From NCBI RefSeq assembly GCF_900094575.1, contig NZ_FMAE01000008.1, positions 186,001-250,000 on the forward strand: DNA of 64,000 nt, read 5' to 3'. Of this stretch, positions 1 to 11,492 are shown piece after piece (the stretch's first letter is position 1; the number at the start of each line of letters is the position of its first letter). A program made the translations under genes and the position numbers. The notes below the pieces were generated by a model, which did no database searches, was not told where the DNA came from, and saw only the letters and a list, made by a program, of their open reading frames with translations. The DNA is from Bradyrhizobium yuanmingense (GTDB lineage: Bacteria; Pseudomonadota; Alphaproteobacteria; Rhizobiales; Xanthobacteraceae).

Positions 1-1045
1 GCTCGCGATCGGCGCGTATCTGGCGACCAAGGGCCATATCACCATCGGCACCTTCGTCACTTTCGAGAGCGCGTTCTGGGAGGTCTCCTACAACATCGCC
101 CATGTGATGCATTTCATCCCGGTGTCGATCTCCTCGGCCGCCGCGATCCGCCACATTCAGGAATTGCTCGACGAGCCGACCCGCAGCGCCGATCGCCCGG
201 GCGCACCCGATCTGCCGCGCATCACCCACGACATTACATTCGATCACGTCACCTTCCAGTACGAGGGTGGTCAGACGCCGGTGCTGGACAATCTCAGCCT
301 CAAGCTCGACGCCGGCAAGCGCATCGCGATCGTCGGTCCGAGCGGCTCCGGCAAGAGCACGCTGCTCAATCTGATCCTGCGGCTCTACGTGCCCGACGAA
401 GGCCGCGTCACCATCGACGGCGTCGACGTCCGCAAGGTGACGCTGGACTCGCTGCGCCGGAGCATGGCGGTGGTGTTCCAGGAGAACATGCTGTTCAACA
501 TGTCGATCCGCGAGAACATCCGGCTCGGCAAGGAGGGCGCAACCGACGAGGAGGTGGAGGAGGCGGCCAAGAAGGCCGAGATCCACCGCTACATCATGAG
601 CCTGCCGCAGCGCTACGACACGCCGGTCGGCGAGCGCGGCGACACGCTGTCGGGCGGCCAACGCCAGCGCATTGCGATCGCGCGCGCGATCATACGCAAC
701 CCTTCCGTGCTGCTGCTGGACGAAGCAACTTCGGCGCTGGACCAGACCACCGAGGCCGCAATCAACCGCACGCTGCTCAGGGTCGCCAAGGGTCGCACCA
801 TGATCTGGTCGACCCACCGCCTGACCTCGGTGGTCGAGATGGACGAGATCATCGTGATTTCAGGGGGCAGGGCGATCGAGCGCGGTTCCCATGCCGAGTT
901 GCTCGCCAAGAATGGCACCTATCGCAAGCTGTGGAACGACCAGATCCACCAGCCCCATGGCGCGGCAGCTCATGCCGACGCCGACCGCGACGATGACGAC
1001 GAGGACGAAGACCTCGATGACGATGAGGACGACGAGGAGGAGTAA
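1..1045 (+). CDS. ABC exporter, fused permease/ATPase (5' truncated by window edge)
   Basis: The reading frame is open from base 2, so this is the 3' part of a longer gene. The first ~40 codons read as the end of an exporter transmembrane domain (TIGTFVTFESAFWEVSYNIA). A complete nucleotide-binding domain follows, with Walker A GPSGSGKST, the Q-loop (VFQEN), signature LSGGQRQR, Walker B LLLDEATS and the H-loop (STHR). The family is the half-size ABCB/MsbA-type exporter, which acts as a dimer in the inner membrane. The substrate cannot be told. The C-terminus ends in a run of about 20 residues that are almost all Asp or Glu, which is unusual for the family. The gene runs toward the ribosomal block but is separated from it by ~900 bases, so it is probably a separate unit. 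Confidence 0.93.
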   Translation, partial: LAIGAYLATKGHITIGTFVTFESAFWEVSYNIAHVMHFIPVSISSAAAIRHIQELLDEPTRSADRPGAPDLPRITHDITFDHVTFQYEGGQTPVLDNLSLKLDAGKRIAIVGPSGSGKSTLLNLILRLYVPDEGRVTIDGVDVRKVTLDSLRRSMAVVFQENMLFNMSIRENIRLGKEGATDEEVEEAAKKAEIHRYIMSLPQRYDTPVGERGDTLSGGQRQRIAIARAIIRNPSVLLLDEATSALDQTTEAAINRTLLRVAKGRTMIWSTHRLTSVVEMDEIIVISGGRAIERGSHAELLAKNGTYRKLWNDQIHQPHGAAAHADADRDDDDEDEDLDDDEDDEEE

Positions 1046-1941
1046 CCGCGGGCGGTGAGCTTCGAGCGGCCGCGTCTGATCGTCTCGTCTCACGGCAACG
1101 CGCGGTTCAGCGTCGACTCGTCGATTCTCTGATGCAAGGCGTTCGGCCGCCGCGCGCCGCGTTTTTTCGCACGCATGGTTTGGGGCAAGAGCCATTCGCG
1201 GATCGACCAGTCCGGGCTGAAGCCCCGTCACACCGGGCATCGCGGCGGGCCGGGAAAAGCTGGTAGACCGGCCACCAGCCAGCAAACCGAGCGCAGGCAG
1301 GTGAAAAGCCCCTCAGCTTGGTAATAAAACTACATTAGACCCGGGTATAATTGTTTCAGATCTGGCAGGTCAGTCGCCTCGCTCCTATATCAGGCAGGCG
1401 CGGGGAGGCGGCGAAGAGGCGATTTTTTGCAGGCGCATGAAGCGCTTTGTGACTGTCGTTTCACCTTGACTTGACCGATTCCCACTTATAGAAAGCGCCT
1501 CACTTAACGACAGGCGGTGAGCATCGCCAGCGTCGGAACGGGCCACCCGTTGATCCCCAAAGACTAGATCTGCCAGGGGTCGCAAAGACGGGCACCAACC
1601 TCGACGAATGCCGCTCAAACGCTGTCGATCATAGCTAGGCAATGCCAGTGCGACTTTAGTTCTCTCGAGCACGTTCTCTTGAGATCGAATTCGGATGCAT
1701 GACCTCAGTGCGCGGGCCGCGGCGTTACGCTGAACGGCTTCGAGACTGCGGTCCTCTGTGGCGTCGAAGCGCTTTCCGCTCGTTGATGGAGCGGTTGGCG
1801 CAATTTCGCTTTGCGCGGGTCTTTCGCGCCAGGCGGCCCGTTCGGGCGGGTAGCTCGAGCAGAATTTGCGGACCCGGTGACGGGCCGCGGCAAGACAGCG
1901 GACCCGAGAGGGGCCGCGGCAGAAAAAGGGTGAAGGCCAGT
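1046..1941 (+). other. Long non-coding leader upstream of rpsL
   Basis: About 900 bases with no credible gene on either strand. Short open frames here have no recognisable product or good ribosome binding site. The frame of rpsL stays open upstream to about 1699, but that stretch is Arg-rich and unlike S12. The region contains an AT-richer patch (1318-1351) and the best promoter candidate at 1465-1492, which would give an mRNA leader of about 450 bases. Confidence 0.6.
1465..1492 (+). promoter_or_regulatory. Candidate promoter of the str/S10 ribosomal operon
   Basis: CTTGAC at 1465-1470 and TATAGA at 1487-1492 with a 16-base spacer resemble an alphaproteobacterial housekeeping -35/-10 pair. 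It is the best match I found between the exporter gene and rpsL. A TATAAT at 1346-1351 lacks a well-spaced -35. The assignment is inference. Confidence 0.4.
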
Positions 1942-2313
1942 ATGCCGACGATCAACCAGCTGATCGCTCAACCGCGGGAAGTGCAGAAGTCGCGCAAGAA
2001 GGTGCCGGCGCTGCAGCAGTCGCCGCAGAAGCGTGGTGTTTGCACGCGCGTCTACACCACGACCCCGAAGAAGCCGAACTCGGCGCTTCGTAAGGTTGCC
2101 AAGGTGCGCCTGACCAACGGCTTCGAGGTGATCGGCTACATCCCCGGCGAGGGCCATAACCTCCAGGAGCACTCGGTGGTCATGATCCGCGGCGGCCGCG
2201 TTAAGGACTTGCCGGGCGTGCGCTATCACATCCTCCGCGGCGTTCTGGACACCCAGGGCGTCAAGAACCGTAAGCAGCGTCGTTCGAAGTACGGCGCCAA
2301 GCGTCCGAAGTAA
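1942..2313 (+). CDS. rpsL: 30S ribosomal protein S12
   Basis: The protein has 123 residues, the usual length for S12, a decoding-centre protein of the small subunit. It begins MPTINQLIAQPRE and carries the family signatures TTPKKPNSALRKVAKVRLTN (which holds the Lys of the streptomycin region) and GGRVKDLPGVRYH. The frame is open for 81 codons further upstream, but the ATG at 1942 gives the canonical N-terminus. It is the first gene of the str operon and is followed 15 bases later by rpsG. No sequence change of the known streptomycin-resistance type is evident: the KPNSA and GGRVKDLPG segments look normal. Confidence 0.98.
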   Translation: MPTINQLIAQPREVQKSRKKVPALQQSPQKRGVCTRVYTTTPKKPNSALRKVAKVRLTNGFEVIGYIPGEGHNLQEHSVVMIRGGRVKDLPGVRYHILRGVLDTQGVKNRKQRRSKYGAKRPK

Positions 2314-2328
2314 GCGGGAACCAAGCCT

Positions 2329-2799
2329 ATGTCTCGTCGCCACTCTGCGGAAAAGCGCGAAGTTCTTCCGGATCCGAAGTTCGGGAACATCATCGTCACG
2401 AAGTTCATGAACTCGGTGATGTACGCCGGCAAGAAGTCGGTTGCGGAAGGCATCGTCTATGGTGCGTTCGGCATCATCGAATCCAAGACCAAGCAGAACC
2501 CGCTCGGCGTGTTCGAGCAGGCGCTCGAGAACGTCATGCCGACCATCGAGGTCCGCTCCCGCCGCGTCGGCGGCGCGACCTACCAGGTTCCGGTCGAGGT
2601 CCGCTCGACCCGCCGGCAGGCGCTCGGCATTCGCTGGCTGATCGCGGCTGCGCGCGAGCGCAACGAGAAGACCATGACCGAGCGGCTCTCGGCGGAGCTC
2701 TTGGACGCATCGAACAACCGGGGGAACGCCGTCAAGAAGCGCGAAGACGTGCACCGCATGGCGGAAGCCAACCGCGCCTTCTCGCACTACCGCTGGTAA
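2329..2799 (+). CDS. rpsG: 30S ribosomal protein S7
   Basis: This 156-residue protein is the full family length. S7 nucleates assembly of the 30S head by binding the 3' domain of 16S rRNA. Typical segments are SRRHSAEKREVLPDPKFG at the start, the GGATYQVPVEVR motif near residue 85, and the C-terminal ANRAFSHYRW. It sits between rpsL and fusA in the standard str order, with gaps of 15 and 33 bases, so it is part of the same transcript. Confidence 0.98.
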   Translation: MSRRHSAEKREVLPDPKFGNIIVTKFMNSVMYAGKKSVAEGIVYGAFGIIESKTKQNPLGVFEQALENVMPTIEVRSRRVGGATYQVPVEVRSTRRQALGIRWLIAAARERNEKTMTERLSAELLDASNNRGNAVKKREDVHRMAEANRAFSHYRW

Positions 2800-2832
2800 C
2801 GGCGACACACTCGGACTCGCAAGGAACGACCC

Positions 2833-4905
<2,073 letters not shown>

Positions 4906-4945
4906 TTGTCGTCGGTTGAAAGCTGACGATTGAACGGAGAGTCAA

Positions 4946-6136
<1,191 letters not shown>

Positions 6137-6140
6137 CAAC

Positions 6141-6202
6141 GCGAATAGGGAATGGCGAGTGGCGAATAGTTTCTATTCGCTATTCGCTACTCGCCACTCA
6201 CT
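6141..6202. repeat. Inverted heptamer array GCGARTR, copy A
   Basis: Two arms of about 29 bases, each made of four tandem units of a degenerate heptamer GCGA(A/G)T(A/G), face each other across a TTT loop and could fold into a long hairpin in the tuf-rpsJ mRNA. Related arrays are at 19947-20019, 21612-21681 and 46381-46451. Confidence 0.85.
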
Positions 6203-6217
6203 AAGAAAGATTCGGCA

Positions 6218-6526
6218 ATGAACGGCCAAAACATTCGTATCCGTCTCAAGGCGTTCGACCATCGTATCCTCGATACGTCGACCCGTGAGATCGTGAACAC
6301 GGCGAAGCGCACCGGCGCGCAGGTCCGCGGACCCATTCCGCTGCCCACCCGCATCGAGAAGTTCACCGTCAACCGTTCGCCCCACGTCGACAAGAAGAGC
6401 CGCGAACAGTTCGAGATGCGCACTCACAAGCGCCTGCTCGACATCGTCGATCCGACCCCGCAAACCGTCGATGCTTTGATGAAGCTCGACCTGGCCGCCG
6501 GTGTCGACGTCGAGATCAAGCTCTAA
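6218..6526 (+). CDS. rpsJ: 30S ribosomal protein S10
   Basis: S10 is 102 residues long, the normal size. It belongs to the 30S head and, as NusE, joins NusB in transcription antitermination in well-studied bacteria. Recognisable segments are [38 protein letters not shown] and [20 protein letters not shown]. It opens the S10 operon segment, which is contiguous here with the str genes. The 81 bases before it are filled by an inverted heptamer array, so its ribosome binding site lies immediately beside a potential hairpin. Confidence 0.98.
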
Positions 6527-6578
6527 GATTTTGGATCCCGTTCGCCAAAAGCGGACAAAGAGAACAGGAAGCAAGCCG

Positions 6579-7292
6579 ATGCGCTCCGGAGTGATCGCAC
6601 AAAAGGTCGGGATGACGCGGGTCTTCACGGAGGCCGGCGAACATATCCCCGTGACCGTGCTGAAGCTCGGCAATTGCCAGGTCGTAGGCCACCGCACCGA
6701 AGAGAAGAACGGTTACGTCGCGCTCCAGCTCGGTTCGGGCAGCCGCAAGACCGTCTACATGCCGAAGGCCGAGCGCGGCCAGTTCGCGGTCGCCAAGGTC
6801 GAGCCGAAGCGCCGGGTCGAGGAATTCCGCGTGACCGCGGACGCCATGATCCCGGTCGGCGCCGAGATCCAGGCCGACCACTTCGTCGTCGGCCAGTTCG
6901 TCGACGTCACCGGCACCTCGGTCGGTAAGGGCTTCGCCGGCGGCATGAAGCGCTGGAACTTCGGCGGTCTGCGCGCCACGCACGGTGTGTCGATCTCGCA
7001 CCGCTCGATCGGTTCGACCGGTGGCCGTCAGGACCCCGGCAAGACCTGGAAGAACAAGAAGATGCCCGGCCACATGGGCGTCGACCGCATCACCACGCTC
7101 AACCTTCGCGTCGTCCAGACCGATGTCGAGCGCGGCCTGATCCTCGTCGAAGGCGCCGTTCCCGGCTCCAAGGGCGGCTGGATCCGCGTGCGCGACGCCG
7201 TCAAGAAGCCGCTGCCGAAGGAAGCCCCGAAGCCCGGCAAGTTCAAGGTTGCTGGCGACGCGGAAGCCGCTCCGGCTGCGCAGGAGGCGTGA
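6579..7292 (+). CDS. rplC: 50S ribosomal protein L3
   Basis: L3 is an early-assembling 50S protein near the peptidyl-transferase centre. The ATG at 6579 gives 237 residues starting MRSGVIAQKVGMTRVF, the canonical beginning; the open frame extends further upstream without S10-operon features. Family motifs include VDVTGTSVGKGFAGGMKRW and GSTGGRQDPGKTWKNKKMPG, the latter containing the Gln methylated by PrmB in E. coli. A short Ala/Pro-rich tail (AGDAEAAPAAQEA) is typical of alphaproteobacterial L3. The stop codon is one base from the rplD start. Confidence 0.98.
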   Translation: MRSGVIAQKVGMTRVFTEAGEHIPVTVLKLGNCQVVGHRTEEKNGYVALQLGSGSRKTVYMPKAERGQFAVAKVEPKRRVEEFRVTADAMIPVGAEIQADHFVVGQFVDVTGTSVGKGFAGGMKRWNFGGLRATHGVSISHRSIGSTGGRQDPGKTWKNKKMPGHMGVDRITTLNLRVVQTDVERGLILVEGAVPGSKGGWIRVRDAVKKPLPKEAPKPGKFKVAGDAEAAPAAQEA

Positions 7293-7293
7293 G

Positions 7294-7914
7294 ATGGAAT
7301 TGAAGGTCACCACCCTCGAAGGTAAGGAAGCCGGCTCCGTCCAGCTGTCCGACGCCATTTTCGGCCTCGAGCCGCGCGAGGACATCATCGCGCGCTGCGT
7401 GCAGTGGCAGCTCAACAAGCGCCAGGCCGGCACGCACAAGGCCAAGGGCCGCGCCGAGATTTGGCGCACCGGCAAGAAGATGTACAAGCAGAAGGGCACC
7501 GGCGGTGCTCGTCACGGCTCGGCCCGCGTGCCGCAGTTCCGCGGCGGCGGTCGTGCCTTCGGTCCGGTGGTGCGTTCGCACGCCACCGACCTGCCGAAGA
7601 AGGTCCGTGCGCTCGCTCTGAAGCATGCGCTCTCGGCCAAGGCCAAGGACGGCGATCTCGTCGTGATCGAGAAGGCCGCGCTGGAAGCCGCCAAGACCAA
7701 GGCGCTGCTCGGCCACTTCTCGGGCCTCGGCCTCACCAACGCGCTGATCATCGACGGTGCCGAGCTCAACAACGGCTTCGCCGCTGCGGCTCGCAACATC
7801 CCGAACATGGACGTGCTGCCGATCCAGGGCATCAACGTCTATGACATCCTGCGCCGTCAGAAGCTCGTTCTGACCAAGGCCGCCATCGATGCGCTGGAGG
7901 CGCGCTTCAAATGA
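7294..7914 (+). CDS. rplD: 50S ribosomal protein L4
   Basis: The protein has 206 residues. L4 lines the polypeptide exit tunnel and, in E. coli, represses the S10 operon; whether it does so here is unknown. ATG 7294 is chosen because it gives MELKVTTLEG and lies behind an AGGAGG ribosome binding site embedded in the end of rplC. The tunnel-loop region GRAEIWRTGKKMYKQKGTGG (about residues 57-76) is intact. The last four bases overlap the start of rplW (ATGA), implying translational coupling. Confidence 0.98.
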   Translation: MELKVTTLEGKEAGSVQLSDAIFGLEPREDIIARCVQWQLNKRQAGTHKAKGRAEIWRTGKKMYKQKGTGGARHGSARVPQFRGGGRAFGPVVRSHATDLPKKVRALALKHALSAKAKDGDLVVIEKAALEAAKTKALLGHFSGLGLTNALIIDGAELNNGFAAAARNIPNMDVLPIQGINVYDILRRQKLVLTKAAIDALEARFK

Positions 7915-8213
7915 GCAAGAACATCGAGCCTCGCCACTACGACGTGATCCTGTCGCCGGTCGTGACCGAAAAGGCGACGATCGCCTCGGAGCACAACAAG
8001 GTGCTGTTCAAGGTGGCCGCCAAGGCGACCAAGCCGCAAATCAAGGAAGCGATCGAGAAGCTGTTCGACGTCAAGGTCAAGAGCGTCAACACGCTGGTCC
8101 GCAAGGGCAAGGTCAAGGCCTTCCGCGGCACCATCGGCTCGCAGTCGAACAGCAAACGCGCGATCGTGACCCTCGAAGAGGGTCACCGGATCGACGTCAC
8201 CACCGGTCTGTAA
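7911..8213 (+). CDS. rplW: 50S ribosomal protein L23
   Basis: L23 sits at the exit of the ribosomal tunnel and is the docking site for trigger factor and SRP. It has 100 residues, the normal length, with YDVILSPVVTEKATIASEHN near the start and the KVKSVNTLVRKGKVK segment that precedes the rRNA-binding loop. Its ATG overlaps the rplD stop by four bases, and rplB begins 12 bases after its stop. Confidence 0.97.
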   Translation: MSKNIEPRHYDVILSPVVTEKATIASEHNKVLFKVAAKATKPQIKEAIEKLFDVKVKSVNTLVRKGKVKAFRGTIGSQSNSKRAIVTLEEGHRIDVTTGL

Positions 8214-8225
8214 GGTCGTACGACG

Positions 8226-9059
8226 ATGGCACTGAAGACATTCAATCCCACGACGCCGGGCCAGCGCCAGCTGGTCATGGTCGATCGTTCGGCCCTCTAC
8301 AAGGGCAAGCCGGTCAAGGCGCTCACCGAAGGCAAGAAGTCCTCGGGCGGCCGCAACAACACCGGCCGCATCACCGTGCGCTTCCGCGGCGGTGGTCACA
8401 AGCAGACGCTGCGTACCGTCGACTTCAAGCGTGAGAAGATCGACGTGCCCGCGACCGTCGAGCGTCTCGAGTATGATCCCAATCGCACCGGTTTCATCGC
8501 CCTGATCAAGTATCAGGACGGCGAGCAGGCCTACATCCTGGCGCCGCAGCGCCTGGCGGTGGGTGACACGATCATCGCCGGCAATTACGTCGACGTGAAG
8601 CCGGGCAACGTCATGCCGCTCGGCAACATGCCGGTCGGCACGATCATCCACAACATCGAGGTCAAGATCGGCAAGGGCGGCCAGCTGGCGCGTTCCGCCG
8701 GCACCTACGCCCAGCTCGTCGGCCGTGACCAGGATTACGTCATCATCCGCCTGAACTCGGGCGAGCAGCGCCTCGTGCACGGTCGTTGCCGCGGCACGAT
8801 CGGCGCGGTGTCGAACCCGGATCACATGAACACCTCGATCGGCAAGGCCGGTCGCAAGCGTTGGATGGGCCGCAGGCCGCACAACCGCGGTGTCGCGATG
8901 AACCCGATCGACCATCCGCACGGCGGTGGTGAAGGTCGTACCTCGGGCGGCCGCCACCCGGTCACCCCGTGGGGCAAGCCGACCAAGGGCAAGAAGACCC
9001 GCACCAACAAGTCGACCAACAAATTCATTCTCCTAAGCCGCCACAAGCGGAAGAAGTAA
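8226..9059 (+). CDS. rplB: 50S ribosomal protein L2
   Basis: L2 is a core 50S protein needed for subunit association and peptidyl transfer. At 277 residues it is of usual length. It starts MALKTFNPTTPGQRQLVMVD and contains RPHNRGVAMNPIDHPHGGGE, which includes the highly conserved His of the peptidyl-transferase region, followed by the basic tail NKSTNKFILLSRHKRKK. It is in standard S10-operon position before rpsS. Confidence 0.98.
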   Translation: MALKTFNPTTPGQRQLVMVDRSALYKGKPVKALTEGKKSSGGRNNTGRITVRFRGGGHKQTLRTVDFKREKIDVPATVERLEYDPNRTGFIALIKYQDGEQAYILAPQRLAVGDTIIAGNYVDVKPGNVMPLGNMPVGTIIHNIEVKIGKGGQLARSAGTYAQLVGRDQDYVIIRLNSGEQRLVHGRCRGTIGAVSNPDHMNTSIGKAGRKRWMGRRPHNRGVAMNPIDHPHGGGEGRTSGGRHPVTPWGKPTKGKKTRTNKSTNKFILLSRHKRKK

Positions 9060-9071
9060 GGAACGCCGGAC

Positions 9072-9350
9072 ATGGTTCGTTCAGTCTGGAAAGGCCCGTT
9101 CGTCGAGGGTTCTCTGCTCAAGAAGGCAGATGCCGCGCGCGCGTCCGGCCGTCACGACGTCATCAAGATCTGGAGCCGTCGCTCGACGATCCTGCCGCAA
9201 TTCGTCGGCCTGACCTTCGGCGTCTACAACGGTCAGAAGCACGTGCCGGTGGCCGTGAACGAGGAAATGGTCGGTCACAAGTTCGGCGAGTTCTCGCCGA
9301 CCCGGACCTTCCATGGCCACTCCGGCGACAAGAAAGCCAAGAAGGCTTGA
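9072..9350 (+). CDS. rpsS: 30S ribosomal protein S19
   Basis: S19 is a 92-residue head protein of the 30S subunit that contacts S13. Family hallmarks MVRSVWKGPFVEGSLLKKAD, WSRRSTILPQFVGLTFGVYN and the closing EFSPTRTFHGHSGDKKAKKA are present. It is placed 12 bases after rplB and 10 bases before rplV. Confidence 0.98.
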   Translation: MVRSVWKGPFVEGSLLKKADAARASGRHDVIKIWSRRSTILPQFVGLTFGVYNGQKHVPVAVNEEMVGHKFGEFSPTRTFHGHSGDKKAKKA

Positions 9351-9360
9351 GGATTAAACG

Positions 9361-9747
9361 ATGAGCAAACCTAAGCGCGAACGGAGCCTCGCCGACAACG
9401 AGGCCAAGGCGGTCGCCCGGATGCTGCGGGTGAGCCCGCAGAAGCTCAACCTGGTCGCCCAGCTCATTCGCGGCCGGAAGGCGTCTGCCGCGCTCGCCGA
9501 CCTGCAGTTTTCGCGCAAGCGGATCGCGGTCGACGTGAAGAAGTGCCTGGAATCGGCGATCGCCAACGCCGAGAACAACCACGACCTCGACGTCGACGAT
9601 CTCGTCGTGGCGCAGGCCTTCGTCGGCAATGGCCTCGTGATGAAGCGCTTCGCCGCCCGCGGCCGCGGCCGCTCGGGCCGTGTCTACAAACCGTTTTCGC
9701 AGCTGACGATCATCGTTCGTCAGGTCGAAGCTGAAGCCGCCGCTTAA
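9361..9747 (+). CDS. rplV: 50S ribosomal protein L22
   Basis: L22 is 128 residues here. It binds 23S rRNA and its beta-hairpin reaches into the exit tunnel. Signature stretches are ARMLRVSPQKLNLVAQLIRG and the hairpin and C-terminal part RFAARGRGRSGRVYKPFSQL. It lies between rpsS and rpsC as in the standard operon order. Confidence 0.98.
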   Translation: MSKPKRERSLADNEAKAVARMLRVSPQKLNLVAQLIRGRKASAALADLQFSRKRIAVDVKKCLESAIANAENNHDLDVDDLVVAQAFVGNGLVMKRFAARGRGRSGRVYKPFSQLTIIVRQVEAEAAA

Positions 9748-9764
9748 GGGCGCAGGAGAACACG

Positions 9765-10490
9765 ATGGGTCAAAAGATCAATCCGATCGGTCTGCGTCTC
9801 GGCATCAACCGGACCTGGGATTCCCGCTGGTTCGCCGGCAAGCAGGAATACGGCAAGCTGCTGCACGAGGACGTCAAGATCCGCGAGATCCTGCACAAGG
9901 AGCTCAAGCAGGCGGCCGTCGCCCGCATCGTGATCGAGCGTCCGCACAAGAAGTGCCGCGTCACCATCCACTCGGCCCGTCCGGGCGTGGTGATCGGCAA
10001 GAAGGGCGCCGACATCGACAAGCTGCGCAAGAGGGTCGCGGACATCACCTCGTCCGACGTCGTCATCAACATCGTCGAGATCCGCAAGCCGGAGCTCGAT
10101 GCGACGCTGGTGGCCGAATCGATCGCGCAGCAGCTCGAGCGCCGCGTGGCGTTCCGCCGTGCCATGAAGCGCGCCGTGCAGTCGGCAATGCGTCTCGGCG
10201 CGGAGGGCATCCGCATCAACTGCTCGGGACGTCTGGGCGGTGCGGAAATCGCGCGCATGGAGTGGTACCGCGAAGGCCGCGTGCCGCTGCACACGCTGCG
10301 TGCCGACATCGACTACGGCGTTGCGACCGCGTTCACGACCTTCGGCACCTGCGGCGTCAAGGTCTGGATCTTCAAGGGCGAGATCCTCGAGCACGATCCG
10401 ATGGCCCAGGACAAGAGAATGGCCGAAGGCGAGACCGGCGGCAGTGGCGATCGCGGTGGCCGTCAGCGCCGCGAGACGGCCGCTGCCTAA
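9765..10490 (+). CDS. rpsC: 30S ribosomal protein S3
   Basis: S3 forms part of the mRNA entry channel of the 30S subunit. The 241-residue protein has the N-terminal MGQKINPIGLRLGINRTWDS, a KH domain with VVIGKKGADIDKLRKRV (around residues 69-85) and the C-terminal domain motif GAEGIRINCSGRLGGAEIAR. The tail after residue ~220 is Gly/Arg-rich and poorly conserved, as in relatives. A ribosome binding site GCAGGAG precedes the ATG. Confidence 0.98.
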   Translation: MGQKINPIGLRLGINRTWDSRWFAGKQEYGKLLHEDVKIREILHKELKQAAVARIVIERPHKKCRVTIHSARPGVVIGKKGADIDKLRKRVADITSSDVVINIVEIRKPELDATLVAESIAQQLERRVAFRRAMKRAVQSAMRLGAEGIRINCSGRLGGAEIARMEWYREGRVPLHTLRADIDYGVATAFTTFGTCGVKVWIFKGEILEHDPMAQDKRMAEGETGGSGDRGGRQRRETAAA

Positions 10491-10520
10491 GGCCAGACAG
10501 GAATTTGAGGGCTTAAAGCC

Positions 10521-10934
10521 ATGATGCAACCTAAGAAAACGAAGTTCCGGAAGGCGCATAAGGGCCGCATCCACGGCGTTGCGTCTTCGGGCGCGACGTT
10601 GGCGTTCGGCCAGTTCGGCCTGAAGGCGACCGAGCCTGAGCGCGTCACCGCGCGCCAGATCGAAGCCGCCCGCCGCGCGCTGACCCGCCACATGAAGCGC
10701 GCCGGCCGCGTCTGGATCCGCGTGTTCCCCGACGTTCCGGTGTCGAAGAAGCCGGCCGAAGTCCGCATGGGCTCCGGCAAGGGTTCGCCGGAATTGTGGG
10801 TCGCGCGCGTCAAGCCGGGCCGGGTGCTGTTCGAGATCGACGGCGTCAATACCCAGACGGCGCGTGAGGCGCTGACCCTGGCGGCCGCCAAGCTGCCGAT
10901 CAAGACGCGCTTCGTCGAGCGCATTGCGGAGTAA
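10521..10934 (+). CDS. rplP: 50S ribosomal protein L16
   Basis: L16 helps organise the A-site tRNA region of the 50S subunit. The protein has 137 residues, beginning MMQPKKTKFRKAHKGRIHG; a second ATG at 10524 could equally be the start. Conserved motifs are the RRALTRHMKRAGRVWIRVFP segment and MGSGKGSPELWVARVKPG, which contains the region of the hydroxylated Arg in E. coli. The stop (TAA) is 5 bases before the preferred rpmC start. Confidence 0.97.
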   Translation: MMQPKKTKFRKAHKGRIHGVASSGATLAFGQFGLKATEPERVTARQIEAARRALTRHMKRAGRVWIRVFPDVPVSKKPAEVRMGSGKGSPELWVARVKPGRVLFEIDGVNTQTAREALTLAAAKLPIKTRFVERIAE

Positions 10935-10939
10935 TGGCC

Positions 10940-11146
10940 ATGGCACAGATGAAGATCGAAGACATCCGCGCGATGAGCCCCGACCAGCAGGATGAGGCCA
11001 TCCTGAACCTGAAGAAGGAGCGCTTCAACCTGCGCTTCCAGCGCGCCACCGGGCAGCTCGAGAACACCTCGCGCCTGCGCGAGGCCCGCCGCGACATCGC
11101 CCGGATCAAGACCATCGCCGCGCAGACGCGCGCGAAGAAGAAGTAA
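10940..11146 (+). CDS. rpmC: 50S ribosomal protein L29
   Basis: L29 is a small helical protein next to the tunnel exit. With the ATG at 10940 it has 68 residues. This start is preferred over the ATG at 10934 (which overlaps the rplP stop) because the GGAG at 10928-10931 is eight bases away rather than two. The core LNLKKERFNLRFQRATGQLE and the RRDIARIKTIAAQTRAKKK end match the family. Both starts are plausible. Confidence 0.95.
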   Translation: MAQMKIEDIRAMSPDQQDEAILNLKKERFNLRFQRATGQLENTSRLREARRDIARIKTIAAQTRAKKK

Positions 11147-11159
11147 GAGGCTTACGAAG

Positions 11160-11408
11160 ATGCCGAAACGTACTTTGCAGGGCGTGGTCGTCAGCGACAA
11201 GCAAGCCAAGACCATCGTGGTGCGCGTCGACCGCCGCTTCACGCACCCGATCTACAAGAAGACGATCCGCCGTTCGAAGAACTACCACGCGCACGACGAG
11301 AGCAACCAGTTCAAGCCGGGCGACATGGTGTGGATCGAGGAAACGAAGCCGATTTCGAAGTTGAAGCGCTGGGTCGTGATCCGGGGCGAACACAAGAAAA
11401 GCGCCTGA
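11160..11408 (+). CDS. rpsQ: 30S ribosomal protein S17
   Basis: S17 is a primary 16S rRNA-binding protein with an OB fold. It is 82 residues long, starting MPKRTLQGVVVSDKQAKTIV and containing HDESNQFKPGDMVWIEETKP. It is followed by an 84-base spacer, longer than most gaps in this block, that holds the leader of rplN. Confidence 0.97.
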   Translation: MPKRTLQGVVVSDKQAKTIVVRVDRRFTHPIYKKTIRRSKNYHAHDESNQFKPGDMVWIEETKPISKLKRWVVIRGEHKKSA

Positions 11409-11492
11409 TCTGTTGGCTTTAGCCGACTGACTTCAGGGAAATGTTGAGCGCCGGCTGGGCTGGCGCAAAGAGAAAGAGGACGAGGTGCATCA

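Noticed and set aside
1699..1941. N-terminal extension of rpsL
   Set aside because: The extension is Arg-rich and unlike S12; the canonical MPTINQLIAQ start is at 1942.
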